21,548 nucleotides of DNA from Deltaproteobacteria bacterium. Lineage in GTDB: Bacteria; Bdellovibrionota; FAC87; UBA2466. This document shows positions 13,935-21,250 of this stretch, in pieces (the stretch's first letter is position 1; each line of letters starts with the position of its first letter). The position numbers and the translations under genes were made by a program. Below the pieces are notes generated by a model, which saw only the letters and a list, made by a program, of their open reading frames with translations, had not been told where the DNA came from and made no database searches. The DNA lies in assembly GCA_013205415.1 (NCBI GenBank), contig JABMMY010000180.1, positions 1 to 21,548 on the forward strand, in the 5' to 3' direction.

Positions 13935-15007
13935 GCAAGTTTAGCCCCTTTTTTTTTCTAATCCCCCTTCTGTTGATACCACCTCTATTATTAGGGAAGC
14001 CCACGTTTGCTAATCCTACTCATGAAGGTATCGATAATTACTTCTCAGATTATAATCACTCCGATACTCCAGGAGCGAGTGTCCTTATTATTCAAAATGG
14101 CAGCGTTACTTACAGTCGAGGCTATGGGTTAGCAAATCTAGAGGAGAAAACCCCGGTAACTTTACAAACTAATTTTCGGTTAGCTTCGTTAACCAAACAA
14201 TTTACTGCGACAGCTATTTTATTATTAGTTCAAGAAAACAAACTCAGCCTGAATACCAAGCTTCAAGAGATCGTTCCCGACTTTCCAGACTACGCAAGGG
14301 ATATCACCATACGCCATCTGCTTAATCACACCTCTGGTCTTTTTGATTATGAGACTCTCATTCCCACATCCCAACTATCTCAGATAAGTGATGCTGAGGT
14401 ATTGGATCTGTTAAAGCAACAAACAGGACTCTACTTTTTTCCAGGATCCCAGTACCGCTATAGTAATGGAGGGTATGTCTTATTAGGGCTAATTGTAGAG
14501 CTAATTACAGAACAAAGTTTTTCACAGTTTTTAAAACAAAATATTTTCAATCCTCTACAAATGAAAAACACCCAGATGTATGAAGGGGAAGAAACTTTAA
14601 TTACCCATCGGGCGTATGGTTATACCAAGCTAGGAACTACCTTCACAAAAACAGATCAAAGCATTACCAGTGCGACTAAAGGTGATGGAGGAGTTTATAC
14701 CTCTGCTAGCGATTGGATACTTTGGGAAAACTCTATTCATCACAACCTATTAATTTCAAATTCCCTACAGGAAACTGCCTTCTCTAAAGGAAAATTAAAT
14801 GACGGTTCCTTCACCTCTTACGGATTTGGTTGGATGCTAGATACTTTTAAAGGCTGGATTCACCAATATCATACTGGAAGTACGATCGGTTTCAGAACGG
14901 CAATCGATAGATTCCCAGAAAAAAACCTAGCTATTTTAGTCTTGATTAATAGATCTAATGCCAATCCATGGGAAATCTCACAGAGTATTGCACAACTCTA
15001 TTTTTAA
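13931..15007 (+). CDS. Exported serine hydrolase, beta-lactamase class C / PBP4* family
   Basis: The 358-residue protein has a very hydrophobic signal peptide (about 1-27, ending FA-NP). The three motifs of the penicillin-recognising fold are present: S86-L-T-K89 (nucleophile and base), Y177-S-N179, and H314-T-G316 in place of K-T-G. HTG rather than KTG is common in the Pfam beta-lactamase (PF00144) esterase/peptidase branch. A D-Ala peptidase, D-amino-acid or ester hydrolase is therefore likelier than an antibiotic-destroying enzyme. It acts in the periplasm. Its start overlaps the STAS gene by four bases. Confidence 0.88.
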   Translation: MSKFSPFFFLIPLLLIPPLLLGKPTFANPTHEGIDNYFSDYNHSDTPGASVLIIQNGSVTYSRGYGLANLEEKTPVTLQTNFRLASLTKQFTATAILLLVQENKLSLNTKLQEIVPDFPDYARDITIRHLLNHTSGLFDYETLIPTSQLSQISDAEVLDLLKQQTGLYFFPGSQYRYSNGGYVLLGLIVELITEQSFSQFLKQNIFNPLQMKNTQMYEGEETLITHRAYGYTKLGTTFTKTDQSITSATKGDGGVYTSASDWILWENSIHHNLLISNSLQETAFSKGKLNDGSFTSYGFGWMLDTFKGWIHQYHTGSTIGFRTAIDRFPEKNLAILVLINRSNANPWEISQSIAQLYF

Positions 15008-15062
15008 ATAACACCTCACTCATAAATTCAAGTCTCGCTAATAGAGAGTTCCACTTTTTATG

Positions 15063-15091
15063 TTGATCATTTCAAACTTGTAGGATTAAAT
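15063..15091 (+). promoter_or_regulatory. Candidate promoter for the small exported protein gene
   Basis: TTGATC (15063-15068) and TTAAAT (15086-15091) are 17 bp apart, about 45 bp before the ATG at 15136. The -10 match is only fair. The sequence from 15008 on is AT-rich and holds no gene. Confidence 0.3.
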
Positions 15092-15135
15092 TTACTATCT
15101 TTTTAAAGTTAACTCCAACTTGAGGTCTACATCTT

Positions 15136-15513
15136 ATGAAATGCCTATTCGCTCTATTATTAATTTTTCCCTTAATCGTATTAGCCGACCCCATGCCAAC
15201 CACCTGGACAGACGGGGATGGGCTCACCTGGACTTTTCATCCCAACAAAACTCGCTTTGATAAAGCCAAGGAGAGATGCACCATGATGGGGTTTCGTTTA
15301 CCCTCCGAGGACGAGTTTTATGAGGCGGTTCAGTACGGACTTTTTGATGCTAATAAAAATAAGGCCTTCGCAGAATCTATTCAGGCCTTCGAGTGGATTT
15401 GGATGGGAAATGATTCCGACGGTAACACCTCCCATATTGTAACGAATCGATATGAAGAGCGTATGAGAGTCTTAGACTATGAGCGGTACCGTATGCTTTG
15501 TGTGAAAAAATAA
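15136..15513 (+). CDS. Small exported protein with DUF1566/FGE-like core
   Basis: The 125-residue protein starts with a signal peptide (about 1-17, ending VLA-DP). The mature part reads TWTDGDGLTWTF, then FDKAKERCTMMGFRLPSEDEF, which resembles the AxxxCxxxGxRLPTxxE motif of DUF1566 and formylglycine-enzyme-like or lectin-like domains. Only about 105 residues remain after cleavage, so it is a minimal version. Two cysteines (about 48 and 122) could form one disulfide. GAGG at 15122-15125 lies ten bases before the ATG. The msrBA gene follows, 38 bases from its stop to the preferred start. Confidence 0.6.
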   Translation: MKCLFALLLIFPLIVLADPMPTTWTDGDGLTWTFHPNKTRFDKAKERCTMMGFRLPSEDEFYEAVQYGLFDANKNKAFAESIQAFEWIWMGNDSDGNTSHIVTNRYEERMRVLDYERYRMLCVKK

Positions 15514-15551
15514 ATTTGCTACTAAAGGCAGGAAGAATAGGATTTAGTGCT

Positions 15552-16622
15552 ATGTCGATTCTAGCTTTTTTTTTCAATCTCTTCATTTCAATTTTAGCCA
15601 CCACAGCCTTGGCTACAGATCTGCCACCCTTTATAAAACCCTCCGATGCAGAATTAAAAATAAAACTTACCCCGTTGCAATATGATGTTACACAAAAATC
15701 ACAAACTGAGTCCCCCTTTAAAAATGAGTATTGGAATAGTAAGGCTCCTGGAATTTTTGTAGATATCGTTTCTGGTGATCCCCTATTTAGCTCGCTAGAT
15801 AAATATGATTCAGGAACCGGTTGGCCCAGCTTCACAAAACCGATCGAGAATTCTTCAGTGTTCACTATAGATGATACCTCGCTCTTATCTACCCGCACTG
15901 AGGTGCGTTCAAAGATAGCTAATTCACACCTAGGGCATGTTTTTAAGGATGGCCCAGCGCCTCTTGGCCTCAGATATTGTATGAACTCTGCCTCACTACG
16001 ATTTGTTCCTCTTAACGAAATGAAAAAGCAGGGCTATGGCCGACTACTAGCCCTTTTTTCTTCGACCGAACTAGCCCAGCCTGCCTCTCAAAATACCACC
16101 GAAGAGGCCCTATTTGCTGGAGGCTGTTTTTGGTGTGTCGAATCTGCCTTTGAAGAGATTGAGGGTGTGTTATCGGCAGTGTCTGGGTATACAGGGGGGT
16201 CAAAACTGAATCCAACCTATGAGGAGGTTTCTGCAGGTAATACAGGCCATGCCGAGGCGGTTAAAATTACGTTTAATCCCCAGAAAATTAGTTACGCTCA
16301 ATTACTAGAGGTTTTTTGGCATAATGTAGATCCCGAAGCCGTTAATGCTCAATTTTGCGATCACGGAAACCAGTATCGCTCAGCGATCTTTTACCTTAAT
16401 AAGAAACAACAAAAAATTGCGATCGATACCAAAGATACTATTTTGAAATCGGCAAAATTAAAATCAAAGGTCGCTACCGAAATCACCTTTGCTGGAAAAT
16501 TTTATCCCGCCGAAACTTATCATCAAGACTACTACAAAAAAAACCCAGTACGGTATCAATTCTATCGAGCGCAATGCGGAAGAGATCGCCGACTCAATGA
16601 AATTTGGCCTCTAAAAAAATAG
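15552..16622 (+). CDS. Periplasmic MsrB-MsrA methionine sulfoxide reductase fusion
   Basis: From the ATG at 15552 the protein has 356 residues. A signal peptide (1-21, ending ALA-TD) is followed by an MsrB domain (about 35-155) and an MsrA domain (about 185-345). MsrB has SGTGWPSF, SHLGHVF and the catalytic cysteine in RYCMNSASLRF (C143). Its zinc-binding CxxC pairs are absent, as in other fused forms. MsrA has AGGCFWCVESAF with catalytic C192, and CDHGNQYRSAIFY. It repairs both epimers of methionine sulfoxide in envelope proteins. I prefer 15552 because it starts a clean signal peptide with TAGGA nine bases before it. The in-frame ATG at 15498 adds a hydrophilic stretch overlapping the previous gene. 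Confidence 0.93.
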   Translation: MSILAFFFNLFISILATTALATDLPPFIKPSDAELKIKLTPLQYDVTQKSQTESPFKNEYWNSKAPGIFVDIVSGDPLFSSLDKYDSGTGWPSFTKPIENSSVFTIDDTSLLSTRTEVRSKIANSHLGHVFKDGPAPLGLRYCMNSASLRFVPLNEMKKQGYGRLLALFSSTELAQPASQNTTEEALFAGGCFWCVESAFEEIEGVLSAVSGYTGGSKLNPTYEEVSAGNTGHAEAVKITFNPQKISYAQLLEVFWHNVDPEAVNAQFCDHGNQYRSAIFYLNKKQQKIAIDTKDTILKSAKLKSKVATEITFAGKFYPAETYHQDYYKKNPVRYQFYRAQCGRDRRLNEIWPLKK

Positions 16623-16679
16623 ACCTCTCCCTTGACCTAAAGTGTTAAGATTTTTCAAAAGCCTTGACCAGAGCGAGGA

Positions 16680-16811
16680 ATGGGAGAAAAAAACGCGGAG
16701 GCGATGCTGAAAGAAGCTATTAAAGCGTTGGCGTATATTCAATCATTCCTCCTTCCCCCTGGGCCCGGATTCGGGGTGGTTTCTTACCTGGTCAGTACAA
16801 CACTTTCTTAA
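16680..16811 (+). CDS. Possible 43-residue ORF or gene fragment
   Basis: An ATG at 16680 opens a short frame whose first 30 residues (GEKNAEAMLKEAIKALAYIQ, then FLLPPGPGFG) look like a real amphipathic helix and turn. It ends at 16811 inside the 3' end of the AbiEii pseudogene on the other strand. AGGA abuts the ATG too closely for a good ribosome site. It may be the N-terminal stump of a gene cut by arrival of the toxin-antitoxin module. I do not recognise a family, and it may not be expressed. Confidence 0.25.
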   Translation: MGEKNAEAMLKEAIKALAYIQSFLLPPGPGFGVVSYLVSTTLS

Positions 16812-17564
16812 GCCATTCGTTCACTATCTGGATGGTCTTGATGAGTGTTTTGGGAAGATCGGGATATCTTTTTATATGGGCTTGCCATGATCGTTCTGTC
16901 TCGGGGTTTGACCACGCCGAGTCCAGACTTGGATCAACTTTTTGTTCGATAAGGTGCTCGTTTAAGCGAGCTTTATTAATATTGATATGCGAGAGAGATA
17001 TTCTCCATAGGTCATCAAAATCTTTCATTCTCGTGTTGCCACCAGTGAAACGATGTGAGGCTGCAATTTTATCAGCTATTATGTTCTCCAACGTCGAGAC
17101 TTGGAGCATCAGATTGTCATGAATGGGAGAGGGAAGTGTGGCAGCTGGGGATTGGAGGTTGTACACAATATCTAGGTCAAATGCATTGCTGGCACCATCT
17201 TCAGTTTGGTAAGAAATTTTCACATCTGCAGCGAGTTCTGTGACCTTGGTGATCTCTTTAAAGGAGACGACTGTAAATGAAATACCATTCGGGGCTTTCA
17301 TGCATGCGGCATCTAACAATTCTTTAACTCTGGCGTGATCCTTTAGAGTTTTGGTAGAGAAATCGACATCAACCGTCGATCTAGGAGTTTTAATATACAG
17401 CCACAAAAGGTTACCACCTTTAAAAACAAATTGATCAGAGTAGAGGCAAGGCATTCAACGAAAGTCATCATGACGTACCGTAAAAACGCATGAGCGCCAT
17501 GCAGTTCGTTTTGATTAGCCCAAGTCTTAGCGAGGTTTCTAAATGTGACTTTCTTTTCAGGCAT
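16792..17564 (-). pseudogene. AbiEii-type nucleotidyltransferase toxin gene, one-base frameshift
   Basis: Two adjacent minus-strand frames make one AbiEii protein. Frame one starts at the ATG at 17564 and ends its homologous part with HGAHAFLRYVMMTFVE. Frame two continues with LYSDQFVFKGGNLLWLYI and then RSTVDVDF. F-K-G-G and the D-V-D pair are the nucleotidyltransferase motifs. The frames join if one C (minus strand) is restored near 17445, where GCC-CTC became GCCTC. The repaired product would be about 257 residues, normal for AbiEii. The ATG overlaps the antitoxin stop by eight bases, standard for AbiE. As it stands the toxin should be dead. Programmed frameshifting or a sequencing error is possible, but no slippery run is seen. 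Confidence 0.8.
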
Positions 17565-18150
17565 CGGCCCACTCCTGTCGTAAATGTCTTAGCACTTGGG
17601 TGCGTAGAATTTGATCGTATTTGGAGATCTTTTCTATATCGGGAGAGGAAGTTTTTAAGTACCGCTTTAGCGCCTTAAAGAAGATAGCTCCGGCAGGATC
17701 GATGCGATAGGCCTCACAAAGAGTTCTTTCCTTGTCATAGATTTTAATTCGAAAGCCATGAAACAGCAGTCTAGTCACACCCACCCTTTTGCTTTTTGCG
17801 ACACGGTGGACATTAAAGAGATCATTTCGAATACTGCGCGCGCGGTCAATATCAATGTCGATTTTATCTACCCTCTCATCGGAAAGTTTGTATATTACCA
17901 ATGCTGTAATATTGGAGAGGATTGCGTCAGGGTATAGCCTTGCTGCAACGACAGCACCCACAAAGGGGTCAATGGATGGGTGAGAGTAAATCCCCCTCCC
18001 TAGACTTACGATCTCCCCGGATACATTCATTCGAGAAAGTGTGGCCCGACTGAGCTGGAACTTATGAATTTCATGGGATGGCATGACTTTAAGTCGCTTC
18101 AGAGCGACCATAAACCTGGATTTCTTACTTTTGAATCCTTTATTGCGCAT
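17557..18150 (-). CDS. AbiEi-type antitoxin, winged helix
   Basis: The 197-residue protein fits AbiEi. A winged-helix region at about 10-60 includes the family block SLGRGIYSHPS. The middle and C-terminal part includes LSNITALVIYKLSDE, KIYDKERTLCEAYRI and a basic C-terminus. AbiEi antitoxins repress their own operon and neutralise AbiEii toxins without a stable complex. The gene overlaps the toxin start by eight bases. It looks intact although the toxin is frameshifted, which is a common state in a decaying module. No Shine-Dalgarno is visible before the ATG at 18150, as for the other antitoxin gene in this window. Sequence similarity to that other antitoxin is not evident. Confidence 0.78.
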   Translation of the reverse strand: MRNKGFKSKKSRFMVALKRLKVMPSHEIHKFQLSRATLSRMNVSGEIVSLGRGIYSHPSIDPFVGAVVAARLYPDAILSNITALVIYKLSDERVDKIDIDIDRARSIRNDLFNVHRVAKSKRVGVTRLLFHGFRIKIYDKERTLCEAYRIDPAGAIFFKALKRYLKTSSPDIEKISKYDQILRTQVLRHLRQEWADA

Positions 18151-18168
18151 AGCTATTATGAAACTATA

Positions 18169-18195
18169 ATACCATGTTTGATATGTTTGTGGTAT
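18169..18195. promoter_or_regulatory. Inverted repeat upstream of the AbiEi gene
   Basis: ATACCA (18169-18174) and TGGTAT (18190-18195) are inverted around a 15-nt spacer, 18 bp before the antitoxin ATG. A minus-strand TATTAT box overlaps the proximal arm. This is a plausible autoregulatory operator. The arms are only six bases, so chance is possible. Confidence 0.4.
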
Positions 18196-18254
18196 ATTTG
18201 TTTCTAAATTGAAAAACCCGTTTAGATATGGGGCCTTTTCCGGTCAGCGCGGTA

Positions 18255-19229
18255 TTAAAAAGCCAGAGATTTACCTGTTTTATTATTATCATCGATACCT
18301 TTGCGAGCCATGCGTTTTCGATCGGGACCGTAGGTGTAAAGTAGTCGCCCTACCCCTTCGATAGATGAAATAATAGGAACGCCCAATTTTGAAATAGTTC
18401 CAAGGTCCATCACAAAAGAACGATTGATAGTGTCAAGCTGAGGTCGCCCTTTGCGCCTTAGTTCAATAGTTTCGCAAAGCATTCCCGGTTCCTTCCCCAG
18501 GGTAATCGATTGGGTATTTTCGGGATTGCAGATAGTGCTCCCTCCGATAAATCGCAGAGGAAGGGTAATACCGGGTAATAAAGGGGTTCGACTCCTCACC
18601 TCGCCTGACTTATTAGAAAGAATCACGGGAACCTCGAAACGATCTGAAAAAAACTGAGGAACTCTCAACACACAATCGGTAAATGCCTGTTCAAGAAATC
18701 GATGCCATAGTGGGGCCGGTGCTGAATGAGGCATTAAAATAAGATCGGGGCGTTCCTTGGCAAACTCGTTGTACAAAAACCGTCGTTGATTTTCAAAACA
18801 GATACCCACGCCAATCTTACCGAGATCACATTCAATGATATGCGAGCCTCTAACCGCCTTACAGAAATAGTTTTCATAAAAGGGAAGATGATCTTTATAA
18901 ACACGTCCGGCCTCTTTTCCTGAAGGATCAACTAAAATAAAGGTGTTGAGATAGTGCTCCCCCTTTAATTCAAGAAAACTAGCACCTATAAATATACTGT
19001 GCTGGCGTGCTTTAGCCCGAAGCCATTCAAATGTGATTCCTTCTGCTGGCTCTGCTTTATCCCAGAGACTATTTTCGAAGATGTAGCCGGTGGCTAAGAA
19101 TTCTGGACAAAGGACCAGCTTCGCTCCAGCCTTTACTGCCGCATCAAGATAGGATTCAGCCCTCTCTAGATTTTCAATTAAACTATCATTTCGATTATGA
19201 GGCTGTAGAGTGGCCACGCAAAGATTCAT
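18255..19229 (-). CDS. Carbon-nitrogen hydrolase (nitrilase superfamily)
   Basis: The 324-residue protein shows the nitrilase catalytic triad in order: E43 in LCPEFLATGYI, K112 in RVYKDHLPFYEN and C144 in GVGICFENQRR. A further NKSGEVR/IGGSTICNP part completes the alpha-beta-beta-alpha fold. About 60 C-terminal residues extend beyond the usual core. It is cytoplasmic and probably an amidase or carbamoylase; the substrate cannot be told, because the loop after the cysteine (FENQRR rather than YDxRFPE) is not a subfamily I know. I chose the ATG at 19229 because AGAGGA lies eight bases upstream; a start at 19259 adds ten residues. It is a single gene on the minus strand. Confidence 0.88.
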   Translation of the reverse strand: MNLCVATLQPHNRNDSLIENLERAESYLDAAVKAGAKLVLCPEFLATGYIFENSLWDKAEPAEGITFEWLRAKARQHSIFIGASFLELKGEHYLNTFILVDPSGKEAGRVYKDHLPFYENYFCKAVRGSHIIECDLGKIGVGICFENQRRFLYNEFAKERPDLILMPHSAPAPLWHRFLEQAFTDCVLRVPQFFSDRFEVPVILSNKSGEVRSRTPLLPGITLPLRFIGGSTICNPENTQSITLGKEPGMLCETIELRRKGRPQLDTINRSFVMDLGTISKLGVPIISSIEGVGRLLYTYGPDRKRMARKGIDDNNKTGKSLAF

Positions 19230-19340
19230 AGATGATTCCTCTTTTGGATTGGCACCCATGATATCAAAGATTACTGCGGAGATCAGCCCTCTTTAAAAAC
19301 AGATCATCTACATCCATATCGTCGTATAACTATTATTATG

Positions 19341-20063
19341 CTACTCATTTTTTACTGGGCGTAACGATTTAGCAGTTTTTCCAGTGGTTAGATTTACGTA
19401 AACAACCCCCGTTCCTTGTGAACTAGTCGCATAGATCATGGCCCAAGGACTGGACCTCATCATTTGGTTTTCTGGATTGATAATTGAGATGCCTAGTGGA
19501 CCTTCAAATTTTGGGTTCTCCTGTTTTGCCTTTTTAAAGGCCTCCTCCATCGAGAGCTTTATGCCAAAGGTGGTAGAACTACGGCCAAAACTGCCTAAAG
19601 ATTTTTCAATATTTCGTGTACCCGATATCGGTATCTTTACATCCTCAACCCATTTGGGACCGGCAAGAATAGAGTTAGAGCACCTAGTCTGAGAAGAGGG
19701 AAGAGGATCTATCGTATACATAGCGAAGGGTCTCCGTTCAGCCTCCCTTAAGTTGGCATTAGCAAAAATTACGCGAGCCCCAAAAGCGTTTTTGCACCCA
19801 TTGGTATCCCCGACATTATCAAAAAGAATCGTGTGAAAATGGGCAGGGCCACCAAAAATAGCCTCCGCATCCCTGCGGGCAACCTTAACAATCCTATCTA
19901 TCATCGCTGGTGTTAAATTATTCATCGATAGTACTGGAATAGGTGCCTGTCCATGAGAGGAGGAACCCTTTTTTATGCCATCTGGATTTGCAAAAATAGT
20001 TTGGAGAGTGAAAGTGAATCCACATAATAACAACGATAGAAAAACACGATTAGACAAGGACAC
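19341..20063 (-). CDS. Exported protein of unknown function, C-terminal PepSY-like segment
   Basis: The 240-residue protein starts at a GTG with GAGG five bases upstream. A signal peptide (about 1-25, ending FA-NP) follows. Two cysteines (about 90 and 129) may pair. The final 70 residues (EEAFKKAKQENP, WAMIYATSSQGTGVVYVN, TTGKTAK) resemble a PepSY domain, the pattern A(x)xxA..., strand, strand, TGKV. Such domains often inhibit or bind proteases or sit in envelope proteins. That match is weak. The neighbouring exported gene at 20109 lies upstream on the same strand with 45 bases between, so they could share a transcript. Confidence 0.5.
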   Translation of the reverse strand: MSLSNRVFLSLLLCGFTFTLQTIFANPDGIKKGSSSHGQAPIPVLSMNNLTPAMIDRIVKVARRDAEAIFGGPAHFHTILFDNVGDTNGCKNAFGARVIFANANLREAERRPFAMYTIDPLPSSQTRCSNSILAGPKWVEDVKIPISGTRNIEKSLGSFGRSSTTFGIKLSMEEAFKKAKQENPKFEGPLGISIINPENQMMRSSPWAMIYATSSQGTGVVYVNLTTGKTAKSLRPVKNE

Positions 20064-20108
20064 GCCTACCTCACTTTTAGATTAGAGAGTTATTGTAATT
20101 AGAAAATA

Positions 20109-21113
20109 TTACCTATGATTTTCTATGTGGAATTCTTCAAGCCTCGTATTGGATTTGATTATGGGGCGGCATTCAGCCTTTCCATAATTAAACCAACCCG
20201 CGGGCTTGATTAACTTACAAAAGAGTCCCTCAGCACAAGGGTATTCAAACATTCCACTAGTCACCAATATCTTGGTAATGGGATCTGCAATAGAACAATC
20301 ACCGCCATTTTTGGAGTGAATCGTACAGAAGTAATTTTTTTGTCCTGTTCTTTTTTTACAAACAGGAACTGTCCATGCCACCACAGAAGGGAACAATGTT
20401 TTGTGCCAACGTCCACACACACTATTTTCAGACACTTTTTCAGCAGGATTACATTGACTGAGTTCATCCCAATATATTTTAGAGGCAGCTAAGCCTTTTA
20501 AACTTTTCATAATAGCGGCATATTTTTTATCGGCAAAATCGGCGCAGGCTTTTTTATGCACCTCTGGGCTATCCCCAGGATTAATAGCCACTACCTCAGA
20601 GGTCTGACGAACCTCCTCTAAACCTTCATAGGCCTTTGATTTATCAACTCCTCCAGCCACAATAAATACCTTACCTAAAAATTCAGTAGCCATTCTCAAA
20701 GAGGCACTCACAGAACAAACTCTAACTGCCTTGCGATCGCCAGGATCAAAATAGTAACCACCCGAGGAATTTTGACGAATAATATCGGCATTATCACCCT
20801 CTACAAAAAGCCAGGTACCCACGGTGTAATCGCCTTGATATGTCACATCTGTTTTAAACTCCGTCTCAATGACTCCGAAAATACTGGTACTAAGTCCCAT
20901 GCTGAGCCTAGTACTAGTCCTCACTCTCTCTTCTAAGTTAACTATGGTCCGAGGGTCGGAGGGTATTCTAGGCCCCTGTTGTCCATTCATAAAAAGACGC
21001 GTAAATTCCCCTGAACTCAGATTGTTAGGCATTGTTTCTGGATCTCTGGCTAACAATGGCGTCTGTAACACCAGGACCGCAACTACGCTAATAATACCTT
21101 TATTCCACATCAT
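20109..21113 (-). CDS. Exported cysteine-rich protein of unknown function
   Basis: From the ATG at 21113 (AAGGGG about seven bases upstream) the protein has 334 residues. Its clear signal peptide is MMWNKGIISVVAVLVLQTPL, ending LLA-RD. The earlier in-frame start at 21206 would bury this signal. The N-terminal half has a beta-rich stretch (YQGDYTVGTWLFVEGD). The C-terminal 150 residues carry about ten cysteines, several spaced like disulfide pairs (ECRP, CKLI, CSIAD). It is therefore probably periplasmic, outer-membrane or secreted. I recognise no family. The upstream region 21114-21250 holds only its leader. Confidence 0.55.
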   Translation of the reverse strand: MMWNKGIISVVAVLVLQTPLLARDPETMPNNLSSGEFTRLFMNGQQGPRIPSDPRTIVNLEERVRTSTRLSMGLSTSIFGVIETEFKTDVTYQGDYTVGTWLFVEGDNADIIRQNSSGGYYFDPGDRKAVRVCSVSASLRMATEFLGKVFIVAGGVDKSKAYEGLEEVRQTSEVVAINPGDSPEVHKKACADFADKKYAAIMKSLKGLAASKIYWDELSQCNPAEKVSENSVCGRWHKTLFPSVVAWTVPVCKKRTGQKNYFCTIHSKNGGDCSIADPITKILVTSGMFEYPCAEGLFCKLIKPAGWFNYGKAECRPIIKSNTRLEEFHIENHR

Positions 21114-21250
21114 AAAAAAACCCCTTCTCTCTCCGGAATCACCTTTAAGCAATAAACATGCTAAAAAAGTGACTGCTCTTTTTACGCATGAAAGATCTAT
21201 ATTCACCTGTCTATGATAGTTAGCGACCGTCTTAGGTTTTTACAATGGGC

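Noticed and set aside
13931..15007. Antibiotic-resistance beta-lactamase
   Set aside because: HTG replaces KTG and the protein fits the broad PF00144 peptidase/esterase branch. Sequence gives no support for beta-lactam hydrolysis.
15498..15551. Upstream start for the MsrB-MsrA fusion
   Set aside because: It overlaps the previous gene, adds 18 hydrophilic residues before a clean signal peptide, and is less well served by a ribosome site than the ATG at 15552.
15377..15898. Minus-strand 173-codon ORF
   Set aside because: It lies antisense across the end of the small exported gene and the MsrB domain, both of which have strong family motifs. It is a shadow frame.
16764..16775. CCCG-GATT-CGGG as terminator between msrBA and the toxin pseudogene
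   Set aside because: The stem is only four pairs and is followed by a mixed sequence, not a T-run.
17440..17450. Programmed frameshift in the AbiEii gene
   Set aside because: There is no slippery heptamer, stimulatory hairpin or internal Shine-Dalgarno at the shift point. Simple mutation or a read error is the more economical reading.
18206..18240. Bidirectional terminator between the nitrilase and AbiEi genes (CCC...GGG flanked by A and T runs)
   Set aside because: The stem is three to four base pairs with a loop of about ten bases, too weak to list.
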